Positions 1 to 8,633 of a stretch of DNA of 62,036 bases are shown piece by piece. Numbering within the stretch: the first letter of the stretch is position 1; each line of letters opens with the position of its first letter. The stretch covers positions 1 through 62,036 of the forward strand of contig JAHJLV010000028.1 in assembly GCA_018821535.1 (NCBI GenBank). The letters are read 5' to 3'. The DNA comes from Pseudomonadota bacterium. Its GTDB lineage: Bacteria; Desulfobacterota; Desulfobacteria; Desulfobacterales; Desulfobacteraceae. Made by a program: the position numbers and the translations under genes. The notes beneath the pieces are model-generated. The model did not search any database. It was not told the DNA's origin and saw only the letters and a program-made list of their open reading frames with translations.

Positions 1-37
1 AAAATATAAAATTCAACCCAAATAAAAAGCAGTCAGG

Positions 38-961
38 TTAAACGATGGGTCTTGGCAGAACCTTTGCTCTTTCAGCAATCTCAGGAACCATGTGCTCCCA
101 CTCAATGGCCATGAGATGAACGCCGGCAACGCCTTTCATTTCCTTGAACTCTTCAATCTGTTCACAGGCGATCTTGATGCCCTCATCCGCCACATTTTTT
201 TTGTCCACACCCTGAAGGCGTTTGATTATTTCGTCAGGCACATCCATTCCGGGAACTTTGGCTTTCATATATTTTGCCATACCGATGCTCTTCATGGGGG
301 TAACGCCGGGAAGAATGGCTACTTTTTCAGTCAGGCCCATGTCATTGGCCTGTCTTATCCATTCCCTGACTTTTTCCATATTATAAACACACTGGGTCTG
401 GATGAAATCAGCACCGGCTGCCACTTTTTTGGCCAGTCGATGTACTCTCCATTCAAAAGGATCTGCAAAGGGGTTGGCTGCTGCACCGATAAACATTTTC
501 GGGGGCTCATCAATATCAGCGCCGCCCAGAAATTTTCCCTCGTCCCTCATTTTTTTGATCATGGCAACCAGCTGCATGGAATCAATATCAAAAACACCTT
601 TTGCATTGGGATGATCTCCAAACTGCTGATGATCACCGGAAAGGCACAGAATATTTCTTAAGCCATGAGCGTAAGCACCCAGGATATCGGCCTGCATGGC
701 GAGGCGGTTTCTGTCCCGGCATACCATCTGGTAATTGGGTTCAAGACCCAGGTCTTTAACGATCATTGCCGCAGCCCAGCTTGACATTCTGACCATTGCA
801 GTCTGGTTGTCGGTAATATTGACCATATCGACCATGCCTTTTAACGGTTCGGCTTTTTCTTTTATTGCAGCAATATTGCTTCCGCGTGGTGGTCCAAGTT
901 CGCCTGTAAAAGCAAAATGTCCGGCCTCTAAAATCTTTTCAAAATTACTTCCTGATTTCAT
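38..961 (-). CDS. metF: Methylenetetrahydrofolate reductase (MetF)
   Basis: The product is a flavin-dependent reductase that interconverts 5,10-methylene- and 5-methyl-tetrahydrofolate in the methyl branch of the Wood-Ljungdahl pathway. It has the single-domain TIM-barrel form of about 307 residues, with no C-terminal regulatory domain. Family landmarks are the early FTGELGPPRG segment, the VNITDNQ strand and the QTQCVYN strand late in the barrel. It is the last gene of a five-gene minus-strand operon with metV, an HdrC-like ferredoxin, a cytochrome-b-like membrane protein and a c3-type cytochrome. An upstream ATG at 967 is possible, but AAGGA lies only three bases from it and about nine from the ATG at 961, so I prefer 961. 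The direction of catalysis (oxidation of methyl-H4folate when the cell oxidises acetyl units) is inferred from context. Confidence 0.93.
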   Translation of the reverse strand: MKSGSNFEKILEAGHFAFTGELGPPRGSNIAAIKEKAEPLKGMVDMVNITDNQTAMVRMSSWAAAMIVKDLGLEPNYQMVCRDRNRLAMQADILGAYAHGLRNILCLSGDHQQFGDHPNAKGVFDIDSMQLVAMIKKMRDEGKFLGGADIDEPPKMFIGAAANPFADPFEWRVHRLAKKVAAGADFIQTQCVYNMEKVREWIRQANDMGLTEKVAILPGVTPMKSIGMAKYMKAKVPGMDVPDEIIKRLQGVDKKNVADEGIKIACEQIEEFKEMKGVAGVHLMAIEWEHMVPEIAERAKVLPRPIV

Positions 962-1029
962 TTCCATGGATCCTTATTTGAATTCTTTATTCATACATAT
1001 GTTTTAGACACTGACGCAATGCAGGTCTT

Positions 1030-1416
1030 TTATTCTTTGTCATATTGCGGGAAAACACCCTGACTGCGGCAAACCCTTCTGGCAAGGGCGATCATTTCAG
1101 GAATATCAATTCCCATGGGACAGTAGCAACGGGTGCACAGAACGCACCGTTCAAAGACCAGATCTCTTATTTCACCCAGATCCAGTTTGTCCACATTTCC
1201 TTTATTTTTATATAATACACCGACTGAATTTAAAAATTTATAGGACGGCATATATTTAGGGTCTTTATCGCGGGCCATAAACAAAAAACAGCTTTCTGCA
1301 CAAAGGGTGCAGTGAGCACATGCTTTTAAAGACAGTTTCATTTTTGCCTTTTTTTCATCCAGTATGGCTCGGATCTCTTCGCTGTTAACGCCTGCTGTAT
1401 TTTTTTTTCTGAACAT
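1030..1416 (-). CDS. HdrC-like 4Fe-4S dicluster protein
   Basis: A 128-residue soluble iron-sulfur protein of the HdrC / (Fe-S)-binding type, with two cysteine clusters. The first (C33, C36, C39, C43) has the normal CxxCxxCxxxC spacing. The second (C91, C94, C97, C99 followed by proline) is two residues shorter at its end than the usual CxxCxxCxxxCP. It probably carries two 4Fe-4S clusters and passes electrons between MetF/MetV and the membrane subunit encoded just upstream. A GGAGAG ribosome binding site precedes the ATG. HdrC proteins normally partner HdrB, whose CCG domains are not seen in this operon, so the partner here is likely the NarI-like protein. The role is inferred from operon position. 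Confidence 0.85.
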   Translation of the reverse strand: MFRKKNTAGVNSEEIRAILDEKKAKMKLSLKACAHCTLCAESCFLFMARDKDPKYMPSYKFLNSVGVLYKNKGNVDKLDLGEIRDLVFERCVLCTRCYCPMGIDIPEMIALARRVCRSQGVFPQYDKE

Positions 1417-1461
1417 TTGACTCTCCGGTCCGAAAAATAATTATTTTTTAAAAGCTCTGAT

Positions 1462-2163
1462 TTACCAGGCTCTGTTTCCTTTGCCCAGACCCCATTCACT
1501 GGCAACGGTGAACCGGACCAGTACAAGATAGATCATGTGGACAAATTTGGTAAAGGGTATTGCCATCAGCATGATTTCACCGGACAGCATATGCAGTGTG
1601 ATCATGAGTTTATAATCCAGAATCATCTGATTATAGGCAAAATACCCGGTGATAAACGGTGCTGCGGCAAGGAACAGAAACAGATAATCTGTCCAGGTGG
1701 TAATGGCTCTCACTCTGTCCAGAAAAAGTCTTCTGTATAAAAAGATCAGGCCGCAGATGATAACAATAACCGTGGCAATGTCAGCAATGCCTTCGGGTAA
1801 AGAAACCATGCTGATTCCAAAAGCGTTGTCCCATAATATATTGTGACCCAGTACGAAAAAAGGAAGAAGAACTAAAAGTACGTGGAACAGGGTACTGACA
1901 ATAATGACAAACGGGTTTGTGCCTGCAACGGACAGTTTTAGCCACACCATCCAGTCGGTTTTCTGCGGTTCTTTCGGAAGGGGTTTTATAAAATTACCCG
2001 GTCCCGGTTGCAGTGTGATCTTTTCCGGTTTGTGGCTCAGTGAGAAAAATCTGAAAATCTGGAACACGGTGCCCAGAATAAATATGATAAAAGCGATCCA
2101 GACCATGGGACCCCTTACAAAATCATAGGCAAATGTCCAGGATAAAATATTTGATAGTTCCAT
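1462..2163 (-). CDS. NarI/TmcC-like cytochrome b membrane subunit
   Basis: A 233-residue integral membrane protein with about five hydrophobic helices, resembling the diheme cytochrome b subunits NarI, DsrM and TmcC. Two helices each carry a pair of histidines: FH followed 13 residues later by GH in the second helix, and LH followed by VH in the last. This arrangement suits two stacked b hemes. A proline-rich cytoplasmic loop follows the first helix. In this family the subunit exchanges electrons with menaquinone and/or a periplasmic cytochrome. Here it sits between metV and the HdrC-like ferredoxin, and a tetraheme cytochrome starts the operon, so it most likely anchors a methylene-H4folate reductase complex to the membrane. 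The ribosome binding site is weak; the start follows the first good methionine. Confidence 0.82.
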   Translation of the reverse strand: MELSNILSWTFAYDFVRGPMVWIAFIIFILGTVFQIFRFFSLSHKPEKITLQPGPGNFIKPLPKEPQKTDWMVWLKLSVAGTNPFVIIVSTLFHVLLVLLPFFVLGHNILWDNAFGISMVSLPEGIADIATVIVIICGLIFLYRRLFLDRVRAITTWTDYLFLFLAAAPFITGYFAYNQMILDYKLMITLHMLSGEIMLMAIPFTKFVHMIYLVLVRFTVASEWGLGKGNRAW

Positions 2164-2226
2164 AATATACCAATGCTTAAAATTAAAGGTTGTTTTGACA
2201 GTTCAAAACCAATTCCAGTTTTTATA

Positions 2227-2898
2227 TCAGGCGCGGTACCGTTTTTCGTAAGGCTCCTGAATAATGGTTCTGGGTGTCTGGTTCTGCCACTGCATGGGCG
2301 GATGAACTTTCATAATATCATCCAGCCGGTTTTGTTCTTTTAAACGGTTGTAAATATCATACCAGGCACAGGCAACTTCATTGCTGATTTCACATTTGCC
2401 GTTATTTGTTCCGCCACAGGGACCGTTGAAAAGGCCTTTTGAGCATCGGGTCACAGGGCAGATGCCGCCGGTGTATCCCAGAACGCAATGACCACAGGCC
2501 CGGCATTTTTCTTCATACATGCCAAGTGCCCTGTCAATACCGATGGAAACAGTATTCACCGCCGGGTGAACAGGGATGGAAGCAAACTGTTCTGCCATGT
2601 TCTGGACGCCTGCGCCGCAAGCCATGGAAAGAATACAGTCATACTGATCTACTTTTCCTTTTAATTCTTCGATAAACTGCTCATTGCACTGACGTTCAAT
2701 GGTATACCCGGAAATATTTTTAGGGGTATTGTCCTTTTTCATATGGACATTCAATTCTACTTTGAGTGCATTGACTTCCCGCTGGCCATCGGCAAGACAC
2801 ACGGAAACGCAGCCGCCGCAGCCGACAATCAATATGTTCTTATACCCATTGATGGCTTCTTTTATTTCTTCAATCGGTTTTCTTTTTGCTTTAACCAC
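2227..2898 (-). CDS. metV: MetV, MTHFR C-terminal-type zinc/iron-sulfur subunit
   Basis: A 223-residue protein of the MTHFR C-terminal family (MetV), the partner of MetF in acetogens and other Wood-Ljungdahl organisms. It is rich in cysteine: CGGCVSVC near the N terminus, CRACGHC in the middle, and the family signature GPCGG near the C terminus. MetV is needed for MetF activity in acetogenic bacteria and is thought to link the flavoprotein to its electron partner. The start codon is GTG with a strong GGAGG ribosome binding site seven bases upstream. It is the second gene of the operon, after the periplasmic cytochrome and before the membrane subunit. Confidence 0.9.
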   Translation of the reverse strand: MVKAKRKPIEEIKEAINGYKNILIVGCGGCVSVCLADGQREVNALKVELNVHMKKDNTPKNISGYTIERQCNEQFIEELKGKVDQYDCILSMACGAGVQNMAEQFASIPVHPAVNTVSIGIDRALGMYEEKCRACGHCVLGYTGGICPVTRCSKGLFNGPCGGTNNGKCEISNEVACAWYDIYNRLKEQNRLDDIMKVHPPMQWQNQTPRTIIQEPYEKRYRA

Positions 2899-2934
2899 TT
2901 ATCGCCTCCACGCATATAATCAATTATATATATA

Positions 2935-3336
2935 CTATTTTTTCAGGATATGACATTCGCCGCAAAGGGTGGGGCCTGTCGCCTCTTGAGTCAGCCTGAA
3001 TTTATTATGGCATCCCATGCATTGATAATGGAATGCTTCTCTTCTTTCAATTTTTGAATCGGCATTATGACAGGAAGCACATAATATATCCGGATTGTCT
3101 TCTTCCAGATCAGCTTCATCCAGAACATTTTCACCGTCTTTCATGTCATGGTGACAATCCAGACAATCAAAGCTGCCCATATGGAGTTCATGCGGAAATG
3201 CCACGGAACCGCGAGTTTTTTCTCCGCCGAATTCAATATCTTCAGAGTAGGCATATAACCCTGATACATATATCATGCAGGCAAGAATCAAAACAACCGG
3301 CAACAAAATTAAACCCACTTTTTTATTAGACTTCAT
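2935..3336 (-). CDS. Periplasmic tetraheme cytochrome c3-family protein
   Basis: A 133-residue secreted protein with an N-terminal hydrophobic signal or anchor segment (about residues 6-30) and four CxxCH heme sites: CLDCH, CASCH, CMGCH and CGECH. Size and heme number fit the class III cytochrome c family of sulfate reducers, close to the TmcA type. It is the first gene of the metF operon. A membrane cytochrome b next to a periplasmic tetraheme cytochrome is the usual layout of Tmc/Qrc-like complexes, so it may exchange electrons with the NarI-like subunit across the membrane. No good Shine-Dalgarno is seen before the ATG. Confidence 0.88.
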   Translation of the reverse strand: MKSNKKVGLILLPVVLILACMIYVSGLYAYSEDIEFGGEKTRGSVAFPHELHMGSFDCLDCHHDMKDGENVLDEADLEEDNPDILCASCHNADSKIERREAFHYQCMGCHNKFRLTQEATGPTLCGECHILKK

Positions 3337-3817
3337 CGTTAAATAATTACCATTAAAACTTGTTATCTCTTTAAAAACCGGTCAAAAACCGGTTCAACAT
3401 TAATTTTGCTGAAACTTGAAGTGTTCTCAGCAAACCGCCCAAATACAAAACACTGTTTCAAGTCGAAATATATAAACGGAAATACCATGAGATGTCAAGG
3501 AATACCCATATAAAATATAACGGTTATGGTAAATTAAATGGAATCAATGCCGGTATGAATGTCAGAACAAGGCTGGATGGTATGAATTTCATTTTCAGGG
3601 GAGTGTCCTGTTACTGGCAGGATGAATATTAATATTGAATTTGAATTGGAATATTGATAGACTGCTTAAAAAATTATCTGGATTATTCTCAAGTCATTAT
3701 TGTTTTTTGCGAACGGCGCTATGTTGTTTTATCTGCCGTGGTAAATTGTCAGTTTTTGTTTTTGTATTTTTTTTAAAATAACCATAACAGAATTTTAATT
3801 TCCAGGAGGGTAATACC
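3337..3817. promoter_or_regulatory. Intergenic region between divergent operons
   Basis: These 481 bases separate the metF operon (leftward) from the Cache/chemoreceptor genes (rightward) and hold no convincing gene. Close to the cytochrome start there is a tandem AAAAACCGGT at 3373-3382 and 3384-3393, 11 bp apart or about one helical turn, which could be a regulator site. Further out, an imperfect inverted repeat (ACTTGAAGTGTT near 3413, answered by AACACTGTTTCAAGT near 3451) could form a hairpin in the leader of the metF operon. The right end gives an AGGAGG ribosome binding site for the Cache gene. Functions are inferred. Confidence 0.4.
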
Positions 3818-4381
3818 ATGAAAAAATCAGTCGTTTTTGTTTTAGTGATCATGTTTTTGACAAGTATTTCAGGCCAGATTTGTGCTGGAGAAAAAGCGCC
3901 TCCTAAAGTTGTTGCGCTTGCCAATTCTGAATTGGTCAAGATAGGCACAGACCCGGTTATCATTGATGCGGTCAAGGCTCAGAATGCAAAAAACATGACG
4001 CTGGACCAGATCAAGAATATGGATGCCTCATGGAAGGCTCACGTAGGTATCGCAGATTATATGAAGGCGATGATGGAATCCGAGTGCGCCATGTTTTTAT
4101 ACAAGATTCAGAAATCACAACCGTATTATGTTGAAATTTTTGTTATGGATAGCCAGGGTGCAAATGTGGCAATGACAGATAAAACGTCAGATTACTGGCA
4201 GGGTGATGAAGCAAAATTCCAAAAATCCTTTGCTGATGGCACCGGCGCTGTTTTTATTGATGAAGTGGAATATGATGACAGCTCCCAGGCCTATCTTGTA
4301 CAGGTGTCTGTTCCTGTCAAAGATGGTGATAAAGTAATCGGGGCGATTACATTCGGCATTGATATTGACAGTCTGGAATAA
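3818..4381 (+). CDS. Secreted Cache-like (PDC) sensor protein
   Basis: A 187-residue protein with a clear signal peptide (residues 1-23, cleavage after ICA) and no other membrane segment, so it should be periplasmic. The second half, with YVEIFVMDSQG, an SDYWQGDEAKF segment and VSVPVKDGDKVIGAITFGID, follows the pattern of the PDC/Cache fold used as the extracellular ligand-binding part of chemoreceptors and kinases. Here the domain is a free protein. It lies 71 bp upstream of a chemoreceptor whose own periplasmic domain is a four-helix bundle, suggesting a ligand-binding partner for that receptor. The start has a textbook ribosome binding site (CCAGGAGGG). The ligand cannot be told from sequence. 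Confidence 0.75.
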   Translation: MKKSVVFVLVIMFLTSISGQICAGEKAPPKVVALANSELVKIGTDPVIIDAVKAQNAKNMTLDQIKNMDASWKAHVGIADYMKAMMESECAMFLYKIQKSQPYYVEIFVMDSQGANVAMTDKTSDYWQGDEAKFQKSFADGTGAVFIDEVEYDDSSQAYLVQVSVPVKDGDKVIGAITFGIDIDSLE

Positions 4382-4452
4382 TCAGGTCGGGTCTGATCTA
4401 ATGGATCAGCTCTGGTATGCATGTGGAAGGAATCACAGGAAAGGAGCCACAG

Positions 4453-6141
4453 ATGGAATGGGTTAAGCAGTTGAAGATCAGTACCAAATTGTTCGCAGGT
4501 TTTTTTGTGATGATTGTCTTTATGGGGATCATCGGTTTTACCGGTTATAAAAGTGCCGTGAATATTAACCGGCAACTGGATGATATTTTTCAGATCAGAC
4601 TGCCGGGGATTTCGAACCTGATTGAGGCGGACCGTGACCTTCAGCAGCTTCTGGTTGCAGAACGCTCGATGATATTTGCAAATGTCAAATCAGATGCGTT
4701 TAAATCGCTTGTCCAGGAATATGAAAAGAATCTGGAGCAGTCAGATGACCGCTGGAAAAAATATAAGGCGCTGGCGCTTTCACCGGCAGAAACATCTTTA
4801 ATTCCAAAATATGATGCTGCAAGAAAAGAATGGCTGGTGGTTTCCAGAAAAGTGGTTGACGGGCGGATTGCAGATACCCGTGAGGGCCGAAGGGAAGCCC
4901 TTGATCTGTCATTGGGTCTTGCCCAGGAGAAATTTGAGCACATGCGTGATTATCTTGATCAACTGACAGGGATTACGCTTGATATTGCGCAAAAAAATCA
5001 TCAGAACGCAGCCTCTGTATACAGGACGACCATTGTGACTTTGGTTGGTATTCTGACCATTGGCATAATTCTGGGTATTTTCATCGCCTTTTTTATCGGT
5101 CGGGGTATTACCCTTCCGCTGAACGCGGCAGTTGACGGCTTGAAAGATATTGCCCAGGGCGAAGGGGACCTGACCACGCGTCTTGAAATCAGAACCCGGG
5201 ATGAACTGGGGCAGTTGTGTGAGAATTTTAATACGTTTATGGAAAAAATGCAGAAGATTATTCGGGATATTGCCGGCAATACACAGCAACTGGATAATTC
5301 AACTGCGCAATTTTTAATTGTTTCTCAAAAAATGTCCGAAGGATCCCAGGTTATTTCTGAAAGTTCGACAGCCGTTGCGGCCGCAGCAGAGGAAATGAGT
5401 TCCAATTTGACATCTGTGGCAGCAGCTGCTGAACAATCTTCAACCAATATTGCCATGGTTTCTGCGGCAGCAGAACAAATGACGTCTACGATTAACGAGA
5501 TCGCCCAAAATACAGGGAAAACAAGAGAAAGCAGTAATCATGCAGTGACCCGGACAAAGAATGCATCTGAAAATATCAATACTTTAAGCATATCAGCCCA
5601 GAAAATCGGCAGGGTGGTTGAAACAATCAATGATATTTCAGAGCAGACAAATCTGTTGGCGCTGAATGCAACCATTGAAGCTGCAAGAGCCGGAGAAGCC
5701 GGCAAGGGATTTGCGGTTGTTGCAAATGAAATTAAAGAACTGGCGAGGCAGACAGCAGAAGCCACTCTGGACATCAAAGAAAAAATTAAAAGTATCCAGA
5801 ATTCAACCCAGGGGACTGTTGCTGAAATTGAAGAGGTGGTCATTGCTATCAATAACGTGAATGAAATGATTGATACGGTGTCGGCTGCGGTTGAAGAACA
5901 ATCGGTTACCACAAAGGAAATTGCCTCTAACGTGACCCAGGCTGCCCAGGGAATTCAGGAAGTTACTGAAAATGTGGCTCAAAGTTCCAGTGTGTCCGCC
6001 GAGATTGCCAAAGACATTGCCCAGTTGAATCAGGTATCCCTGGGGATGTCTGAAAACAGCTCCAGAGTGGATTCCGGAACCGAAGAACTGGGCAGGCTGG
6101 CCCAGGCGTTAAAGCAGACCGTGGGCCAGTTCAGGATTTAG
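4453..6141 (+). CDS. Methyl-accepting chemotaxis protein
   Basis: A transmembrane chemoreceptor of 562 residues. It has a short cytoplasmic N terminus, a first helix at about residues 12-32, a periplasmic four-helix-bundle domain of about 150 residues, a second helix near residue 200, a HAMP domain ([16 protein letters not shown]) and a long coiled-coil signalling domain. The hairpin tip reads [20 protein letters not shown], followed by [18 protein letters not shown], which binds CheA/CheW. An in-frame ATG exists 36 bases upstream, but GGAAAGGAG lies directly before the ATG at 4453. No che genes are nearby. It probably works with the secreted Cache-like protein encoded just upstream. Confidence 0.93.
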   Translation: MEWVKQLKISTKLFAGFFVMIVFMGIIGFTGYKSAVNINRQLDDIFQIRLPGISNLIEADRDLQQLLVAERSMIFANVKSDAFKSLVQEYEKNLEQSDDRWKKYKALALSPAETSLIPKYDAARKEWLVVSRKVVDGRIADTREGRREALDLSLGLAQEKFEHMRDYLDQLTGITLDIAQKNHQNAASVYRTTIVTLVGILTIGIILGIFIAFFIGRGITLPLNAAVDGLKDIAQGEGDLTTRLEIRTRDELGQLCENFNTFMEKMQKIIRDIAGNTQQLDNSTAQFLIVSQKMSEGSQVISESSTAVAAAAEEMSSNLTSVAAAAEQSSTNIAMVSAAAEQMTSTINEIAQNTGKTRESSNHAVTRTKNASENINTLSISAQKIGRVVETINDISEQTNLLALNATIEAARAGEAGKGFAVVANEIKELARQTAEATLDIKEKIKSIQNSTQGTVAEIEEVVIAINNVNEMIDTVSAAVEEQSVTTKEIASNVTQAAQGIQEVTENVAQSSSVSAEIAKDIAQLNQVSLGMSENSSRVDSGTEELGRLAQALKQTVGQFRI

Positions 6142-6215
6142 TACAGTCTTGATTTTATTTTAGGCAGGCCAAGTTGTCTCATTGACTTTAGATTTCCTTT
6201 GGCTTAAGAAAAATA

Positions 6216-7199
6216 ATGCCAAAGGAAATCGTTCATATGGGACTGGCCCAGGAAGTGGCCCGAAAAATACCAGCGGATTCAATATTCTGTGATGCCATTC
6301 ATCGTTATTTGAATCTTTTTTCATACGGGGCAGTGGCACCGGACACCTGCTTTCATTATATTCTTGGTCCCGGCAGGGCTGCGGTCAATTCTGCGGGCCA
6401 GATTTTTCATACCACAGATGCATCTTCGCTTGTTCCTGTCCTTGAATTCTTAAATCGCTTTCCGCATAAAGATGCGGATGCCCTTGCCTTTGCAGCTGGC
6501 CTGTGCTGCCATATTATGACAGACACGGTATTTCACCCCATGGTGTATTATTTTTCCGGGGCCAAAGGCATTCATGGTAATGCAGATACCCGGCACCGGA
6601 TGTTTGAAACCGCCCTTGATCTGCATTTTCGATCACTCATGCATACCCGCAGGCGCCTGATTCCGTTTCACAGAATGTCAAAGCATCTTGAAATATCAGA
6701 CAAGCGTTTAAGCTGCCTGCTGAAACATATATTCTGCAAGGACAATCCGGAATACCAGAAATATCTGCTGTATGCTTTCAGATCACATTGCCTTGCAAAT
6801 GCGTTGTTCACAAATCATCACTTGTATCAACTGACGCATATGGTATCTGCTTTTAATTTTCTGACAGAATACGAAGTCCTTTTCTACCCGTTTAAACAGC
6901 CTGTCAGGTTCCGGTTTTTTGATGGGATTCTTAAATTTAAACATCCGGTTTCAGGAGAAGAATATGGCCAGACGCTTGAGTCCTTGAGCAACAAAGCAGT
7001 CAAAAACACTTTATTGCTGCTGTCTGTCATTGAAGCTGCGATTCTGGGTGGAAAAAATCTGGATGATGTGATTTTCGATCCGCATCTGCCGGAAATTTCA
7101 CCCTGTCTGCCGGAAGATTGCCGGTCATTTATGCACTGGCATGGGGATATGGATATCAGACGAAAATTATACAGTGAATACAGTGAAATTACGGTTTGA
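6216..7199 (+). CDS. Zinc-dependent phospholipase C-like protein
   Basis: A 327-residue protein whose N-terminal 150 residues match the zinc-dependent phospholipase C / S1-P1 nuclease-like family (MGLAQEVARKIP, YLNLFSYGAVAPDTCFHYILG, HIMTDTVFHPMVYYF). The scattered His and Asp residues (HIMTD, FHP, H in DTRHRMFETALD) are the probable zinc ligands. No signal peptide is visible, unlike secreted clostridial phospholipases, so it may be cytoplasmic. The family is commonly annotated from this domain alone, with unknown physiological substrate. It stands between the chemoreceptor and a transporter on the same strand; I see no functional link. Confidence 0.7.
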   Translation: MPKEIVHMGLAQEVARKIPADSIFCDAIHRYLNLFSYGAVAPDTCFHYILGPGRAAVNSAGQIFHTTDASSLVPVLEFLNRFPHKDADALAFAAGLCCHIMTDTVFHPMVYYFSGAKGIHGNADTRHRMFETALDLHFRSLMHTRRRLIPFHRMSKHLEISDKRLSCLLKHIFCKDNPEYQKYLLYAFRSHCLANALFTNHHLYQLTHMVSAFNFLTEYEVLFYPFKQPVRFRFFDGILKFKHPVSGEEYGQTLESLSNKAVKNTLLLLSVIEAAILGGKNLDDVIFDPHLPEISPCLPEDCRSFMHWHGDMDIRRKLYSEYSEITV

Positions 7200-7263
7200 A
7201 CGGTTATGAATAGAATCTTGAACACATGTTATGCAGATTGCCTGCAAATGGCTATAAAAATGG

Positions 7264-8586
7264 ATGCCCCAAATGGAACCTGAAAAAATGATACCTGAAA
7301 AAAGTGCAGACAGAAAAACACTGTTTGGCTGGGTCATGTTTGACTTTGCCAATTCCGCCTATACCACGCTGGTGGTGACCTTTATTTACGGAACCTATTT
7401 TGTCAAGGCCATAGCGTCAGATGAAATCGCCGGAACAGCCCTCTGGTCAAGGGGGGTCACCATTACCGCCTTGAGCGTGGCATTGCTGTCCCCGTTTTTG
7501 GGCGCCATTGCAGACAAGACCAATCTCAGAAAACGGTTTTTACTGATTTCAACCATCGTAACGGTTGCAGGTACGGTTTTTCTTTATTTTGTCAAGCCCG
7601 GCCAGGTCATGCTGGCGCTCTGGGGATTTGTGATCTCAAATATTGCCTTTGAACTGACCAATGTGTTTTATAATGCGTTTTTGCCTGAGATCGCATCAAA
7701 AGATAAGATTGGCAGGCTGTCGGGAATCGGATGGGGGGTCGGATATATCGGGGGACTTGCCGCCATGGTGATTGCCATGGTCGGGTTTGTCAGCCCGGAA
7801 ACGCCATGGTTCGGTTTTACACGGGAGGCCGGTGCCAATATCCGCGCAACCAATCTTCTGGTGGGGGCATGGTTTGCTGTGTTTGCCATTCCGTTGTTTG
7901 CCTTTGTCCGTCAGCCGTTCAATCATTGTAAAGACAGTATCGGACAGATTACCAGACAGGGATTTTCAGATATAATCACCACCGTGCGGGAGATTAAAAA
8001 ATATAAGCAGATTGCCACACTGTTACTGGCCCGGATGATTTATAATGACGGTCTGGTGACCATTTTTGCCTTTGGCGGAATTTATGCGGCCGGAACCTTC
8101 GGGTTTTCGTTTAATGAGATCATGATATTTGGTATCTGCATTAATATTGCCGCCGGGATCGGTGCGCTGATCATGGGATTTTTTGATGACAGGCTTGGCG
8201 GCAAAAAGACCATTCAGATTTCAAATATTGCACTGGGGTTTGCCACTTTTCTGGCTGCGGTGTCTCCCGGGAAAACCGGCTTCTGGATTGCGTGCATCCT
8301 GATCGGGCTGTTTGCAGGACCCAATCAGTCTGCCAGCAGATCACTTCTGGGCAGATTTGTCCCCAAAGAAAATGAAACCCAGTTTTTTGGATTTTTTGCG
8401 TTTTCAGGAAAGCTGACCGCTTTTATGGGGCCATTGCTGCTGGGTGTTCTGACACAAGTTTTTAACTCCCAGCGGGCAGGGGTTGCAGCGGTAATTTTAT
8501 TTTTTGTGTTCGGCGCCCTGGTATTAAGTCGTGTGGATGAAAAGGCCGGTATAGCGCTTTCGGATCAATCCAGAGCATCGCTATAA
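7264..8586 (+). CDS. MFS transporter, UMF1/Atg22-like family
   Basis: A 440-residue major facilitator protein with about twelve membrane helices. The N terminus (GWVMFDFANSAYTTLVVTFIY) is the hallmark of the UMF1 / vacuole-effluxer Atg22-like family. The conserved loop between helices 2 and 3 reads LGAIADKTNLRKRFL. Bacterial members are usually of unknown substrate; eukaryotic Atg22 exports amino acids from the vacuole. The start is followed by a second possible ATG four codons on, and no clear ribosome binding site distinguishes them. Confidence 0.85.
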   Translation: MPQMEPEKMIPEKSADRKTLFGWVMFDFANSAYTTLVVTFIYGTYFVKAIASDEIAGTALWSRGVTITALSVALLSPFLGAIADKTNLRKRFLLISTIVTVAGTVFLYFVKPGQVMLALWGFVISNIAFELTNVFYNAFLPEIASKDKIGRLSGIGWGVGYIGGLAAMVIAMVGFVSPETPWFGFTREAGANIRATNLLVGAWFAVFAIPLFAFVRQPFNHCKDSIGQITRQGFSDIITTVREIKKYKQIATLLLARMIYNDGLVTIFAFGGIYAAGTFGFSFNEIMIFGICINIAAGIGALIMGFFDDRLGGKKTIQISNIALGFATFLAAVSPGKTGFWIACILIGLFAGPNQSASRSLLGRFVPKENETQFFGFFAFSGKLTAFMGPLLLGVLTQVFNSQRAGVAAVILFFVFGALVLSRVDEKAGIALSDQSRASL

Positions 8587-8633
8587 TGCACTCCTTTTTT
8601 TAAAAAAGTTAACATTGTCCCGGCTTGGAGGAA

